A stretch of 64,000 bases of DNA from Alteripontixanthobacter maritimus. Its GTDB lineage: Bacteria > Pseudomonadota > Alphaproteobacteria > Sphingomonadales > Sphingomonadaceae. The notes under the pieces were generated by a model that saw only the letters and a program-made list of their open reading frames with translations, was not told the origin of the DNA and ran no database searches. Made by a program: the position numbers and the translations under genes. The stretch is from contig NZ_QBKA01000002.1 in NCBI RefSeq assembly GCF_003340475.1, forward strand, positions 2,489,501 to 2,553,500, written 5' to 3'. This document shows positions 43,979 through 54,916 of this stretch, one piece after another (position 1 is the stretch's first letter; each line of letters starts with the position of its first letter).

Positions 43979-46339
43979 ATGGGGCTCAAACACAGCATCC
44001 GGCGTGCCAGAAGGCGATTTTCGACCCGGTGGTTGATAGGCAGCCGCTTAGGCCAATTCATTCTGGCCGCTCTTCTCAGCATCTGCGTCATTTTCCCGCT
44101 TCGGCTTGGGGAATTGGTCGATATGGGTGTCTGGATGGTGGAGGCCGCGGCATTCGACAGCGAGCCTTCGGGTGATATCGCGTTTGTCGGGCTGGACGAG
44201 GACTTCTCCGAACAACCGCTGGAACAACAGGCCGATCAGCTGGGAGCGCTGCTCCAGTCGCTGGACGCGGCCGCGGTAAAGGATGTCTACCTGGATATTC
44301 CGGAACTGGGCGAACAATTGTCGAAAAGTTCCGGCACGTACGACCAGGCCGAATTGCGCGAAGCATTCCGTACGTGGGACGGCGGCCTGCATATCGTGCG
44401 GCGCACCTCGATCGCCGAAGACGGAACCGTTACCCTGCAGCCGAACTGGGGCAAAGCCCTCGGTGAGCCACGGTCGGTAGCGTATGACGAGCAGTTCGAT
44501 GTGTGGGGATACACCTGGTATTCGAGGCGTCCGAGCGAGAACATCGATGTGGGGCTACCCTGGTATGTGCAATCCCTTTCCGGGCAGGACAAAAGGATCG
44601 AGAATACGATTTTCGTCGACTACACTCTAGATCGGTCAGCCATTCCGAATTGGAGCGCTCAAACCCTCGCAAACCAATCGTTCGACGTTGATAAGTTGGC
44701 AGGAAAGAAAATCGTCGTCGGCAGCACGTCGGGTGTGGTTGCTATCCCCTCCGAATTATCCGTGCCCGGCCCGTACGTAGCGATCTTGGCTGCAGAAAGC
44801 GTCACTTCTACGTGGTGGTCAGAGCCACTTACTTGGCCGCCGTTTATCGTTACACTTCTGTTGTTAGCCGTTGCGGTTTCTCTTTCCGGAACCAGTTGGC
44901 GTATTGCCGCTTATGGCGTAGCCGTCATTAGTCCAATCCTGTTCATTGTGTTCGATGGCCTAACCGCCGCAACTTTCAGCGCAGGCGTCGCTTTTGCACC
45001 TCTAGGGATCTTTGCGCTGCTGAGGGCGACGGCTAGGCTCGGTGCTGGTTTCGGCATCGACCAATCCACCGGATTGCAGACATTCGACGCGCTGGAAACG
45101 GACTTGGCCCGTAATATTGCCGGCGAGGCTCAACCTCTTATTATTGCGCGTATCCATCGGCATGAGGACATTGCCGCATTGTTAAGCGAAAGCCAACGCG
45201 TGGAGTTCGTTTGCGCGATTGCCGGGCGTATCCGCGCATTCGACAAAGATTTGGTTGTCTACACCAATGGTCGCGATCGGATGGCTTGGCGAATGCCCGG
45301 TTTGTCACGCGACGAGCTAGCAAACCACCTGCGCGGTTTGCGCGCGTTGTTGTCGCAACCTCTGTCGGTCGGCAACACTCTGATCGATGCTCTGGTCACA
45401 TTCGGTATAGATGATAGCCAAGAATTACGTCCGCGCGCGCGGATAGCGTCGGCAAATGGCGCCGCCGATAAAAGTGATGAAGCCTATCACCCGGTTGTAT
45501 TTTCAGCCGGAGACGAACGCGAAGAAGAGCGACTGTGGGGTATGGGCCTCCAGTCGAAAATCGATCAGGCGCTCGAGAACGGAGACATATACACGGTCTA
45601 CCAGCCGCAAATCTCTTTGGCCGATGGAAGTTTGTCGGGCGTAGAGGTTCTGGTTCGCTGGCATGATGCAGAACGCGGGAACATCACGCCGTCATTTTTT
45701 ATCGAACAATGTGAAAAGACTGGCCGGATGCTCAGCCTGACCGATACGGTCCTACGCCGGGCGCTTGATGAACTTTCACAGGTTTGGGCTAGCGCCGAAC
45801 CGTTTTCAATATCGATCAATGTGTCGGCGACTGTTCTCGACGATATGAGACTGGTCGATGTCGTCGAACGTGCGTTGATGCAAAGTACTATCGATCCGCG
45901 CTATATGGTGCTCGAAATTACCGAGACCTCTCGGATCGGCGATATGGACATGGCGCGGGCAATTTTCGCCCGGTTCAAGGGTATGGGCATCAAGATGTCG
46001 ATTGATGATTTCGGCATGGGTTGTGCAAATTTCGAAGTGCTGGACAACCTTCCATTCGACGAAATTAAGATCGACCGCACGTTCGTTGCGAAAATGAATC
46101 ACTCACCGCTTTGCCGCGGTATTGTCGCTGGCGTCATCCAGCTCGGCGCCGAAACCCGTGCACGGGTTGTTGCTGAGGGTGCGGAAGATGCCGCAGCCAT
46201 TGCTAACCTTCGGCGCATGCAGTGTCCGATCGTGCAAGGCTTCGGCATAGCGAAACCATTATCCACTGCTGACCTCATACAATTTGCGAAGAGAATACCG
46301 TTTCGCCAGGAGCGTTCCAAAGCGGGACAAACTTGGTAA
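43979..46339 (+). CDS. CHASE2-(degenerate GGDEF)-EAL membrane protein
   Basis: A cyclic-di-GMP signalling protein of about 786 residues. A basic N-terminus and one span (FILAALLSICVIFPLRLGEL) lead into a periplasmic CHASE2 sensor (AAFDSEPSGDIAFVGLDEDF) closed by about three helices. A GGDEF-like domain follows in which the signature is reduced to NGRDRM, so no cyclase activity is expected. The EAL domain keeps the Glu of EVLVRW, INVSA, EITETS, the double Asp of IDDFGMG, KIDRTF and VAEGAED, so phosphodiesterase activity is likely. The start is unsure: a GTG at 43925 is also in frame and neither start has a Shine-Dalgarno sequence. Its second half is more AT-rich than the surroundings. Confidence 0.85.
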   Translation: MGLKHSIRRARRRFSTRWLIGSRLGQFILAALLSICVIFPLRLGELVDMGVWMVEAAAFDSEPSGDIAFVGLDEDFSEQPLEQQADQLGALLQSLDAAAVKDVYLDIPELGEQLSKSSGTYDQAELREAFRTWDGGLHIVRRTSIAEDGTVTLQPNWGKALGEPRSVAYDEQFDVWGYTWYSRRPSENIDVGLPWYVQSLSGQDKRIENTIFVDYTLDRSAIPNWSAQTLANQSFDVDKLAGKKIVVGSTSGVVAIPSELSVPGPYVAILAAESVTSTWWSEPLTWPPFIVTLLLLAVAVSLSGTSWRIAAYGVAVISPILFIVFDGLTAATFSAGVAFAPLGIFALLRATARLGAGFGIDQSTGLQTFDALETDLARNIAGEAQPLIIARIHRHEDIAALLSESQRVEFVCAIAGRIRAFDKDLVVYTNGRDRMAWRMPGLSRDELANHLRGLRALLSQPLSVGNTLIDALVTFGIDDSQELRPRARIASANGAADKSDEAYHPVVFSAGDEREEERLWGMGLQSKIDQALENGDIYTVYQPQISLADGSLSGVEVLVRWHDAERGNITPSFFIEQCEKTGRMLSLTDTVLRRALDELSQVWASAEPFSISINVSATVLDDMRLVDVVERALMQSTIDPRYMVLEITETSRIGDMDMARAIFARFKGMGIKMSIDDFGMGCANFEVLDNLPFDEIKIDRTFVAKMNHSPLCRGIVAGVIQLGAETRARVVAEGAEDAAAIANLRRMQCPIVQGFGIAKPLSTADLIQFAKRIPFRQERSKAGQTW

Positions 46340-46343
46340 ATAT

Positions 46344-46372
46344 TTGACAAACTTCATTGGTTAATGCATTTT
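46344..46372 (+). promoter_or_regulatory. Possible promoter of the 13-codon unit
   Basis: A consensus -35 TTGACA (46344-46349) stands 17 bp before CATTTT (46367-46372), a weak -10. Transcription would begin near 46379, about 25 nt before the tiny reading frame. The -35 match is exact and the -10 is poor, so the call is tentative. Confidence 0.35.
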
Positions 46373-46403
46373 CATAGTGAACTCGTACTGAAAGGAGCTC
46401 GCT

Positions 46404-46445
46404 ATGTGGATCATTGAAGCACTGTTCGGCACAGGCCGCCGCTAG
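46404..46445 (+). CDS. Tiny peptide gene (13 aa) with strong ribosome-binding site
   Basis: The reading frame MWIIEALFGTGRR ends in TAG. It is preceded by AAAGGAG, close to a perfect Shine-Dalgarno sequence, 7 nt before the ATG. The peptide is a short amphipathic hydrophobic segment with a basic end. The stop codon sits inside a perfect small inverted repeat, GCTAG-AAA-CTAGC (46441-46453), and a strong terminator follows at 46470. The downstream gene (gltD) is on the other strand, so this is not a leader peptide for it. It may be a free microprotein or the coding part of a small RNA of about 120 nt. Function unknown; I recognise no family. Confidence 0.5.
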   Translation: MWIIEALFGTGRR

Positions 46446-46469
46446 AAACTAGCAGAACCAGATAAGTTT

Positions 46470-46500
46470 AAGGGCCCGAATTCCGGGCCCTTTTTCTTTT
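46470..46500 (+). terminator. Rho-independent terminator after the tiny gene
   Basis: A 9 bp stem AAGGGCCCG/CGGGCCCTT with the loop AATTC is followed by TTTCTTTT. It lies 25 nt after the TAG of the 13-codon frame. Confidence 0.92.
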
Positions 46501-46590
46501 GTATCTAATCTTCTCCAGCCAGCATCATTGGTGTTAACCCTAGGTTATCTAAAAAGAAAACACAGACCACCCATACAATCCGTCACCCGC

Positions 46591-48027
46591 TCAACGCGGA
46601 AGTTGGCTGGTTCCCATCAGCGCCTGATCGACCGACCGCGCGGCCTGCCGGCCTTCGCGAATCGCCCACACCACCAGGCTCTGGCCGCGGCGCATATCCC
46701 CGCAAGCAAACACATTTTCCCGAGTCGTTACGTAGTTTTGCGTATCTGCGTCGACATTGCCGCGATCCGATAGCGCAACGCCCGACTGTTGAAGCATTCC
46801 GGGCTTTTTTGGTCCGATGAAGCCCATCGCGAGCAGGATCAGGTCGGCCTGAATGGTAAATTCGCTGCCTTCCACTTCTTTCATCTCGCGGCCTTCCCAT
46901 TCGATGCGCACGCATTCGAGGCCGGTTACATCGCCGTCCTTGCCCGCCACGCGTTTGGTCAGCACCGCCCAATCGCGGTTCGCGCCTTCTTCATGGCTGG
47001 TAGTGGTGCGCATTTTTACCGGCCAGTCCGGCCAGGTGAGCGCCTTGTCTTCGCGTTCCGGCGGCTGCGGCATGATCTCCAGCTGCGTCACGCTTTTGGC
47101 GCCTTGCCTGTTGGATGTGCCCACGCAATCGCTCCCGGTATCGCCGCCGCCAATCACGATCACGTGCTTGTCTTTGGCAGTGAGCGTTCCGCGCGGCGCG
47201 GCGCGGGTTTCGTCGTCGCCCGCGTTCCTCTTGTTCTGCTGGGTAAGGAATTCCATCGCCAGCCGCACGCCGGACAGTTCCGCGCCCGGAATGGCGAGCG
47301 CGCGCGCATCTTCACTACCTCCTGCAAGCACCACTGCGTCGAAATTCTCTTCCAGCGTGGCAAACGCGATATCGACGCCCACTTCCTTGCTGGTGCGGAA
47401 CTCCACGCCTTCTGCCTCCATCTGCACCGCGCGGCGGTTGATGAGGTGTTTTTCCATTTTAAAGTCGGGAATACCGTAGCGAAGCAGGCCACCGATCCGA
47501 TCGCTCTTTTCGAACACGGTCACCGAATGCCCCGCGCGGGCCAGTTGCTGCGCGCAGGCGAGGCCCGCGGGCCCCGATCCGATTATCGCCACCGACTTGC
47601 CGGTCTTGGCCTTCGGTATCTGCGGCATGACCCAGCCTTCGTCCCATCCGCGATCGATAATGGCGGCTTCGATGCTCTTGATGGTCACCGGCTCGTCGGT
47701 GATGTTGAGCGTGCAGCTTGCCTCGCACGGGGCGGGACAGATGCGGCCGGTGAACTCTGGGAAGTTGTTGGTAGAATGCAGCACGGTGAGCGCGTTCTTC
47801 CAGTCGCCTTCATAGACCAGGTGGTTCCAGTCCGGGATGATGTTGTTCACCGGGCAGCCGTTATGACAATACGGAATGCCGCAATCCATGCATCGCGCTG
47901 CCTGCTGTTTCAACGCGTCCTCGGTGTGCGGAATGGCAAATTCGCGGTAATGCGCCAGCCGCTCTTCCGGCGCCGCATAGCTGCGATCCTGCCGCTCGAT
48001 TTCGAGAAAACCGGTGTCCTTGCCCAT
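46591..48027 (-). CDS. gltD: Glutamate synthase subunit beta
   Basis: The small NADPH-oxidising subunit of glutamate synthase, which passes electrons to GltB. The 478 residues show the N-terminal Cys-rich iron-sulfur part ([20 protein letters not shown]), the FAD-binding [20 protein letters not shown], the NAD(P)-binding [20 protein letters not shown]-type site ([20 protein letters not shown]) and a C-terminal [20 protein letters not shown]. The start [12 protein letters not shown] is 11 bp after the gltB stop; the frame is open further upstream within gltB. Confidence 0.96.
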   Translation of the reverse strand: MGKDTGFLEIERQDRSYAAPEERLAHYREFAIPHTEDALKQQAARCMDCGIPYCHNGCPVNNIIPDWNHLVYEGDWKNALTVLHSTNNFPEFTGRICPAPCEASCTLNITDEPVTIKSIEAAIIDRGWDEGWVMPQIPKAKTGKSVAIIGSGPAGLACAQQLARAGHSVTVFEKSDRIGGLLRYGIPDFKMEKHLINRRAVQMEAEGVEFRTSKEVGVDIAFATLEENFDAVVLAGGSEDARALAIPGAELSGVRLAMEFLTQQNKRNAGDDETRAAPRGTLTAKDKHVIVIGGGDTGSDCVGTSNRQGAKSVTQLEIMPQPPEREDKALTWPDWPVKMRTTTSHEEGANRDWAVLTKRVAGKDGDVTGLECVRIEWEGREMKEVEGSEFTIQADLILLAMGFIGPKKPGMLQQSGVALSDRGNVDADTQNYVTTRENVFACGDMRRGQSLVVWAIREGRQAARSVDQALMGTSQLPR

Positions 48028-48038
48028 CGCCCTGTTCC

Positions 48039-51000
48039 TTATTCCGCCGCGATTCCGGCGGCCTCTTCGCGTTCGGCCTCCAGCTGTTCCAGCGCGGCGC
48101 GGTAATCGGTTGGCATCACTTTCACGAACTGCGTGAGCGCGGTGTCCCAATCGCCAAGCAAAGCAGCGGCCCGCGCGCTGCCGGTATGCAGCTTGTGTCG
48201 TTCGATCAGGATTTTCAGCCGTTCCGCATCATGGCGCAACATGTCCCCCAACCCCAGATCATGAACCGAGCTGGCACGCTGTTGCGGTCGGCCCGTGCCT
48301 TCATCGGGGTCGGGCGCGGCGGAGATACTCTCCAGCTCGACCTGCGCGGTGTTGGCCAGTTTCGCGAAAGTGCCTTCGGGATCGTAGACATAGGCGATAC
48401 CGCCGGACATTCCGGCCGCAAAGTTCCGGCCGGTCTTGCCCAGCACGACGACCACACCGCCGGTCATGTATTCGCAGCCATGATCGCCGGTCCCCTCGAC
48501 CACGGCAATTGCGCCGGAGTTCCTCACGGCAAAGCGTTCGCCTGCCACTCCGGCAAAATACGCCTCGCCGGAAATCGCGCCATACAGCACCGTATTGCCG
48601 ACGATGATGTTTTCGGTCGGCTCACGCGATACGTATTCGGGCTGGCGCACCACGATGCGACCGCCGGACAGACCCTTGCCGACATAGTCGTTGGCATCGC
48701 CGGTCAGCGTCAATGTGACACCATGCGCGAGCCACGCGCCGAAGCTTTGCCCGGCGGTGCCGGTAAAGTTCACACGGATCGTATCGGGGGCGAGACCGGC
48801 ATGCCCGTATGCGCTGGCAATTGCGCCGGACAACATGGCCCCGGTCGTGCGGTTGAGGTTGCGGATCGGCATATCCAGCACCACCGGCTTGCCACCTTCG
48901 ATGGCAGGCTTGCACTGCGCGATCATTTCATTGTCGAGCGCCGCGCCCAAACCGTGATCTTGCGTTTCGGTGTTGTAAAGTTCGCGCCCCGCAGGCGGCT
49001 CGATCCGGTGGAGCAACCGGGCAAGGTCCACACCGTGCGCCTTCCAGTGGCGGTCCACGCGGCGGGTATCGATCCGGTCCACGCGCCCGACCATTTCCTG
49101 CACCGTGCGGAAGCCCATTTCGGCCATGATGCCGCGCAATTCCTCCGCCACGAAGAAGAAGTAATTGATGACGTGTTCGGGCGTACCGGTGAATCGCTTG
49201 CGCAGTTCCGGGTTCTGCGTCGCCACGCCAACCGGGCAGGTGTTGAGGTGGCATTTGCGCATCATGATGCAGCCAGCTGCAATCAGCGGGGCAGTGGCGA
49301 AGCCGAATTCGTCCGCGCCCAGCAACGCGCCGATGGCAACGTCGCGCCCGGTCCGCAATCCGCCATCGACCTGCACCGCGATGCGGCTGCGTAGATCGTT
49401 AAGGAGCAGCGTCTGCTGGGTCTCGGCGAGGCCTATTTCCCATGGGCTGCCGGCATGCGTCAGACTGGTCAGCGGCGACGCGCCGGTGCCGCCTTCATAG
49501 CCCGAGATGGTGACATGATCCGCGCGCGCCTTCGACACACCCGCCGCGACCGTACCCACGCCGACTTCGGACACGAGCTTGACCGAAATGCGTGCGGCTG
49601 GGTTCACATTTTTCAGATCGTGGATCAGCTGCGCCAGATCCTCGATGGAATAGATATCATGGTGCGGCGGAGGGGAGATCAGGCCCACGCCGGGTGTGGA
49701 ATGGCGCACGGCGGCAATCGCTTTGTCGACCTTGTGACCGGGTAGTTGGCCACCTTCGCCGGGCTTGGCCCCCTGCGCCATCTTGATCTGGATATCGTCG
49801 GCATTGGCAAGATATTCGGTGGTCACGCCGAAACGGCCAGAGGCAACCTGCTTGATCCGGCTGCGCATCGTGTCGCCATTATCCATCGGCAGGAAACGAT
49901 CCGCTTCCTCGCCGCCTTCGCCGGTGTTGGAGCGTGCGCCGATACGGTTCATCGCGATGGCCAGCGTCGTGTGCGCCTCGCGGCTGATGGACCCGTAACT
50001 CATCGCGCCGGTACTGAACCGCTTGACGATTTCGCTGGCAGGCTCGACCTCCTCCAGCGGAATGGCGCTGTCTGCGGGGGAGAGCTCCATCAAGCCACGA
50101 ATGGTCAGCAGACGTTCGGCCTGCTCGTTCACGGACCGCGCATATTCGTCATAGGTATCGGCCTGGTTGCCGCGCACCGCGTGCTGCAATTGCGCGACAT
50201 TGGCAGGGGTCCAGGCGTGTTCCTCGCCGCGCAGGCGGAACTGGTAGATACCGCCCGTTTCCAGCATGGTTTCGTATAGCGGATTGTCACCGTAAGCGAG
50301 CGTGTGGCGCTTGATGGTTTCGTCCGAAACCTCCGCCAGCCCGACCCCTTCGATGGTGGTGGCGGTTCCGGTGAAATAGGCTTCCACGAAGTTGGAGCTG
50401 AGCCCCACCGCATCGAAGATCTGCGCCCCGCAATAGGACTGGTAGGTCGAGATGCCCATCTTGGACATGACCTTCAGAATGCCCTTGCCAATGGCTTTCA
50501 CGTAATTGTCGCGTACTTCCTTGGCGGAGGCATGACCCAGCTTGTCGTCGCGCAAATCTTCCAGCGTTTCGAACGCAAGATATGGATTGACCGCTTCGGC
50601 GCCATAGCCGGCCAATGCACAGAAATGGTGCACCTCGCGCGCTTCGCCGGTTTCCACCACCAGGCCGGTCTGCATCCGCAGTCCCTGCCGCGTCAGGTGG
50701 TGATGGACGGCGGCGGTTGCCAGCAATGCGGGGATCGCGACCCGGTCCGGACCCTGCGCCCGGTCCGACAGGATGATGATCGTGTGGTCCTGCAGCACGG
50801 CTTCTGTAGCCGCCCAGCACATCTCGCGGATCGCCAGTTCGATGCCGTCGGTGCCGGTTTCCACCTCCCATGTCATATCGATGGTGGCTGTGCGGAAGGC
50901 GCCATCCAGCGCACCTTCGACCGACCGGATCTTGGCCATATCGTCATTGGTGAGGATCGGCTGCTTCACTTCAAGCCGTTTATGGGTGCCACCATCGCGG

Positions 51001-52679
51001 CCCAGCAGATTGGGGCGCGGGCCGATCATCGACAGTAGGCTCATCACCAGTTCTTCGCGGATCGGATCGATCGGCGGATTGGTAACCTGCGCGAAGTTCT
51101 GCTTGAAATAATCGTAGAGCAGCCGCGATTTCGCGCTCAGCACCGCAATCGGCGTGTCCGTTCCCATCGAGCCAATAGGGTCTGCGCCGGTTATTGCCAT
51201 CGGTTCGAGGAAGCGGGTGATATCCTCCTGCGTGTAACCAAAGGCCTGCTGCCGGTCCATCAGGCTGGTCGTGTGTTCGGGCACTTCGGACAGGTCGGGC
51301 TCAATCGCGTCCAGATCTTCCAGCTTGTACTGCGCCTGCTCCAGCCATTTGGCATAGGGCTGGGCCGCTGCAAGATCGGCCTTGAGTTCGGCGTCTTCGA
51401 TAATGCGGCCTTCTTCCAGGTCGATTACCAGCATCTTGCCGGGTTGCAGCCGCCATTTGCGGGTGATGTCTTCCTCGGCAAATGGCAGCACGCCACTTTC
51501 GGAAGCGAGGCAGACAAGATCGTCCTTCGTTACGCAGAACCGTGCCGGGCGCAGACCGTTGCGGTCCAGAGTCGCGGCGATCTGGCGGCCATCGGTGAAG
51601 GCGACCGCAGCCGGCCCGTCCCATGGTTCCATCAGCGCAGCATGATATTCGTAAAATGCGCGCCGAGCCGGGTCCATCAGCGCGTTGCCGGACCAGGCTT
51701 CCGGGATCAGCATCATCATGGCGTGGGCGAGCGGGTATCCGCCCAGCAGCAGCAATTCGAGCGCATTGTCGAGGCTGGCCGTGTCCGACTGGCCGTGCGG
51801 CACAATGGGCCACAACTTGTCGAGATCGGCCCCGATCAGTTCCGATTCCATCGTCCGGCGGCGGGCGTTCATCCAGTTCACGTTGCCGCGTACCGTGTTG
51901 ATCTCGCCATTATGCGCGATCAGGCGGAACGGCTGCGCCAGCCGCCAGCTGGGGAAGGTATTGGTGGAGAACCGCTGGTGAGCAAGCCCCAGCGCACTGA
52001 TGCACTCTGGATCGCGCAGATCGTCGTAGAAGCTGCCGACTTGGTTCGCCAGCAGCAGCCCCTTGTAAACGATGGTGCGGCTCGAAAAGCTGGGAATATA
52101 CAGCTTCGACAGGCCGGGCAGGTCGTGCTTGGCCTCCAGCTTCTTAAGCGGGTTCTGCGTCTGCTTGCGGATCACGATCAGCTTGCGTTCGAAGGCGTCC
52201 TGATCCGCGCAATTTTCGCCGCGCGCGATCACGCATTGGCGGATGACGGGCATGGAATCGATCACCGCCTTGCCCAGACCGTCCAGCGTGAAGGGCACAT
52301 CGCGCCAGCCGACCAGGCGCTGGCCTTCCTTGGCCACGAATTTTTCGAACTGCTCGGTGACGAATGTGCGGGCCGCTTCGCTTTGCGGCATGAAGCACAT
52401 GGCCACGGCATAATCGCCCGAAGGCGGCAGATCATGGCCCGCCTTGTCAGCCCAGCGGCGAAAGATCGCGTCGGGTATCTGGATCAACAGACCAGCGCCG
52501 TCGCCCAGTAAGGGATCGGCACCCACGGCACCGCGGTGATCCAGATTGGCGAGAATTTCCAGCGCCTGCGTAACGATGGCGTGGCTTTTTTCACCCTTGA
52601 TATGCGCGACAAAACCCAGCCCGCAGGCATCGTGTTCGTTACGCGGATCATAAAGACCCCGGGGTTCTGGGTAAGCCAT
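48039..52679 (-). CDS. gltB: Glutamate synthase large subunit
   Basis: Transfers the amide nitrogen of glutamine to 2-oxoglutarate. The 1546 residues include the Ntn-type glutaminase whose catalytic Cys 19 follows a short propeptide ([20 protein letters not shown]). A central domain, the FMN-binding synthase domain ([57 protein letters not shown]) with the 3Fe-4S cysteines in [20 protein letters not shown], and the C-terminal right-handed beta-helix with GXXGXG repeats ([20 protein letters not shown]) complete the protein. Normal length. CAGGATGG lies before the ATG. It heads the gltB-gltD operon. Confidence 0.98.
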   Translation of the reverse strand: MAYPEPRGLYDPRNEHDACGLGFVAHIKGEKSHAIVTQALEILANLDHRGAVGADPLLGDGAGLLIQIPDAIFRRWADKAGHDLPPSGDYAVAMCFMPQSEAARTFVTEQFEKFVAKEGQRLVGWRDVPFTLDGLGKAVIDSMPVIRQCVIARGENCADQDAFERKLIVIRKQTQNPLKKLEAKHDLPGLSKLYIPSFSSRTIVYKGLLLANQVGSFYDDLRDPECISALGLAHQRFSTNTFPSWRLAQPFRLIAHNGEINTVRGNVNWMNARRRTMESELIGADLDKLWPIVPHGQSDTASLDNALELLLLGGYPLAHAMMMLIPEAWSGNALMDPARRAFYEYHAALMEPWDGPAAVAFTDGRQIAATLDRNGLRPARFCVTKDDLVCLASESGVLPFAEEDITRKWRLQPGKMLVIDLEEGRIIEDAELKADLAAAQPYAKWLEQAQYKLEDLDAIEPDLSEVPEHTTSLMDRQQAFGYTQEDITRFLEPMAITGADPIGSMGTDTPIAVLSAKSRLLYDYFKQNFAQVTNPPIDPIREELVMSLLSMIGPRPNLLGRDGGTHKRLEVKQPILTNDDMAKIRSVEGALDGAFRTATIDMTWEVETGTDGIELAIREMCWAATEAVLQDHTIIILSDRAQGPDRVAIPALLATAAVHHHLTRQGLRMQTGLVVETGEAREVHHFCALAGYGAEAVNPYLAFETLEDLRDDKLGHASAKEVRDNYVKAIGKGILKVMSKMGISTYQSYCGAQIFDAVGLSSNFVEAYFTGTATTIEGVGLAEVSDETIKRHTLAYGDNPLYETMLETGGIYQFRLRGEEHAWTPANVAQLQHAVRGNQADTYDEYARSVNEQAERLLTIRGLMELSPADSAIPLEEVEPASEIVKRFSTGAMSYGSISREAHTTLAIAMNRIGARSNTGEGGEEADRFLPMDNGDTMRSRIKQVASGRFGVTTEYLANADDIQIKMAQGAKPGEGGQLPGHKVDKAIAAVRHSTPGVGLISPPPHHDIYSIEDLAQLIHDLKNVNPAARISVKLVSEVGVGTVAAGVSKARADHVTISGYEGGTGASPLTSLTHAGSPWEIGLAETQQTLLLNDLRSRIAVQVDGGLRTGRDVAIGALLGADEFGFATAPLIAAGCIMMRKCHLNTCPVGVATQNPELRKRFTGTPEHVINYFFFVAEELRGIMAEMGFRTVQEMVGRVDRIDTRRVDRHWKAHGVDLARLLHRIEPPAGRELYNTETQDHGLGAALDNEMIAQCKPAIEGGKPVVLDMPIRNLNRTTGAMLSGAIASAYGHAGLAPDTIRVNFTGTAGQSFGAWLAHGVTLTLTGDANDYVGKGLSGGRIVVRQPEYVSREPTENIIVGNTVLYGAISGEAYFAGVAGERFAVRNSGAIAVVEGTGDHGCEYMTGGVVVVLGKTGRNFAAGMSGGIAYVYDPEGTFAKLANTAQVELESISAAPDPDEGTGRPQQRASSVHDLGLGDMLRHDAERLKILIERHKLHTGSARAAALLGDWDTALTQFVKVMPTDYRAALEQLEAEREEAAGIAAE

Positions 52680-52974
52680 GCCAATTCCATCCTGCAGTGG
52701 CCGGACGGCAAGCCTTCAGGCAGCGCTTCCGGCAACGAAGCGCGACTTACACCGCGCCAGGCGGATGTGAAAATGTCGCGAACGCCATCTTTGAAGACAG
52801 AATCGTTTTTTTGCAACTGCGAAGAGAACAGGAATGCTTGGGCTGGTTAAAGCTCGCGGATAGGGCGCTTTGCTGGATACGATTGCACAGGGGATGGTGC
52901 CTCGCATTCGATGCCGCACGCCAGGCGGTCTGACCCCACCCAGCCGTGAAGAGATCTACGAGCTGGCCGTGACG
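52680..52974 (-). other. Region upstream of gltB
   Basis: A 295 bp gap between two minus-strand genes. It should hold the gltB promoter, but I cannot pick a convincing -35/-10 pair, and no terminator follows the large acidic protein gene's stop at 52975. No gene supported. Confidence 0.5.
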
Positions 52975-54867
52975 TCAGGCTGCGCCGCTCATCCGCTGCA
53001 GTTTCTCCAAAGCTTCGCGCAGAGCCTGTTCATTGTCCGGAACGGGCGTCTCGGCCTTGGGTACGGCGTTGGATCGCGGCGAGGCTGCAGAGGGCGTTAC
53101 CAAAGGCGCGGATGTTTTAGGCCAGACACCGGACTTTGTATCCGTATCAGCTGGGTGCGGCGCTAGTTGGTCAGATATGTCGATTGCCGGGACTTCACGC
53201 GTCTGTCCGGCGGAGTTTTTCATAGCCAACAGGGAACTAAATGGGTCATGCTGGCTATCCGCTGCCGAAGCGCCACTTGCAAATACCCGGCCGCCATAGG
53301 CATCGTCCGCTTCGTACTGGTCTTCATCGTTTCCAAAAGCACTGTCGGTCCCGGATGAAAACTCGGTTGCGATGCATGCGGGCGAAGCATCCGCTTGCGG
53401 CGGGTTGAACGGTTTTCGCGCGGTGCCCAAGGCCAAAGAAAGATCGGGAAAGTCGCTTGCGTCCTCTTCGTCGGGCTCAGCATCTTCGTCGGACAATTCG
53501 AGAGAGACCGGGCGCAATGCAGCCGGAACCTGCGGATCGAACGAAGGGGCATCAGGCGTTGAAAATGCTGGCTGTGCCGGTTCGGCAGGCGCCGCGAAGG
53601 GATCGTGGCGGCCCACAGCAAAGGCCGACGTTTGGGCCGATGTGGCAGTGCCTTGCGCGTTGGCTTGTTCGCGCGCCTGGAGAGCGCGGGCAAAGCGGTC
53701 GACCAACTGGCCCAGGCTGGGTTCGGAATGCGTTTGCGAAGCGGCGTCAGGGGTGCGCTCCGCTTCGAGCGGCATTTCATCGGCTATGTCACTGGCAACG
53801 TCACCGGCAATCTCACCGCCGGTTTCAGTGTCAGCGAAACTTTCGGTCCGTGCGGGGTTTTCGAACGCTGCGCCAGCTTGCGCAGGCTGGCCGGTAAGGA
53901 ATACTGTCTCAGGCTCGCGGCTTTCTTTTGGAAACTCGGTGGTGTCATCGAAAGCGTGCGGGATCTCAGGTCCTGCATCCGCTATTGCTTTCTCCTCGCT
54001 GATATCCTGGGATCCCGGTGGTCCAAATGCTCCGTTCTCGCTTGGTGAGATTTCCGGTGCGGTATAATCGGCCAGGTCCAGCGCTTCCGCCCCGGGTTGG
54101 GGCGTGGTTTCTGCGGCAGCGGTGGCAGGATCGAAAACCCCATTATTCCAGGGCGAAGGTGCCGCCGAAGGGTCCGCCGAACCGCTGCCGTAGTGCTGCG
54201 GATCGTCGTTTGCCTGCGATGGCCAGTCCTTGTCCAGATCACCATAATCGCCGATGGCAAAGCTTTGCCCGCCGATTTTCTGGTCGCCAGTTTCGCCGTC
54301 ACCGGTTTCCACGTCACGTATTTCGTCGGTCACCGAAAGCGCGCGCCGCCGGCCGGGTAACACTTGCGAACCGGGCAGATCGCTATCGTCGACCGGATCA
54401 TCCAGAGTCATGGTACCAAGTTCCTCGCGAGCTGAAATCGGGCGTTTTGCAGGCAGATCGACTGCCGGATCGCCCGGCTCGCTACGAATTTCGTTGCGAC
54501 TTTCGTTACGGTGCAAGTCGGATACTCGGTCATCCCTTAATGCAGCCCCGGCCTGCGCAGCGGCCTTGCGGGCGATCAGAAAACCGAGCGCTCCACCGAA
54601 GGCCGCAGCGATCAGCGCCAGCAATATGCGGGCGGTCATGCCCAGCGGCGGATTGGCGGCAGGCAGGATCGATGCGAGACCCGAGGCGGTTGCGGCGCGC
54701 TCGATCAGCGCGGTGGGAAGCACCATCGATCCGATTCCGAGGAGGGCCGCAAACCAGATAGCCACCAATAGCGGAAACCCGGGATGGGCCGTGATTGGCG
54801 CATCGGTGCGCTTCGCGCTCGGTGGCTGGGCTTTGGTGCCGAATGCTGTGTTGTCGTTTCGTGTCAC
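52975..54867 (-). CDS. Large acidic, low-complexity membrane protein
   Basis: About 630 residues. Two hydrophobic segments lie near the N-terminus (FPLLVAIWFAALLGIGSMVL, about 31-51; ARILLALIAAAFGGALGFLI, about 79-98). The remaining 500 residues are disordered-looking, rich in Asp, Glu, Ser, Pro and Ala. Semi-regular short blocks such as RHDPFAAPAEPAQPAF and QHDPFSSLLAMK share an HDPF core. The C-terminus is a short predicted helix (EQALREALEKLQRMSGAA). The GTG at 54867 is preferred because an earlier ATG at 54942 would overlap the glycosyltransferase gene; AAGGGTCG lies upstream. I recognise no family. Its place 50 bp after the exosortase-associated glycosyltransferase suggests co-transcription. 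Confidence 0.65.
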   Translation of the reverse strand: MTRNDNTAFGTKAQPPSAKRTDAPITAHPGFPLLVAIWFAALLGIGSMVLPTALIERAATASGLASILPAANPPLGMTARILLALIAAAFGGALGFLIARKAAAQAGAALRDDRVSDLHRNESRNEIRSEPGDPAVDLPAKRPISAREELGTMTLDDPVDDSDLPGSQVLPGRRRALSVTDEIRDVETGDGETGDQKIGGQSFAIGDYGDLDKDWPSQANDDPQHYGSGSADPSAAPSPWNNGVFDPATAAAETTPQPGAEALDLADYTAPEISPSENGAFGPPGSQDISEEKAIADAGPEIPHAFDDTTEFPKESREPETVFLTGQPAQAGAAFENPARTESFADTETGGEIAGDVASDIADEMPLEAERTPDAASQTHSEPSLGQLVDRFARALQAREQANAQGTATSAQTSAFAVGRHDPFAAPAEPAQPAFSTPDAPSFDPQVPAALRPVSLELSDEDAEPDEEDASDFPDLSLALGTARKPFNPPQADASPACIATEFSSGTDSAFGNDEDQYEADDAYGGRVFASGASAADSQHDPFSSLLAMKNSAGQTREVPAIDISDQLAPHPADTDTKSGVWPKTSAPLVTPSAASPRSNAVPKAETPVPDNEQALREALEKLQRMSGAA

Positions 54868-54916
54868 GGTGTGGACGACCCTTGTTGCTAGCCGGGCCGG
54901 TACCGTCCGCCGCCGG

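Noticed and set aside
46404-46445. Leader peptide attenuating gltBD
   Set aside because: gltD and gltB are on the opposite strand and end at this point, so the small frame cannot control them by attenuation.
46789-48105. A 438-codon open frame antisense to gltD
   Set aside because: gltD is unambiguous on the other strand and the translation has no recognisable domain.
51273-52511. A 412-codon open frame antisense to gltB
   Set aside because: Shadow of gltB codon usage; no start context and no motif.
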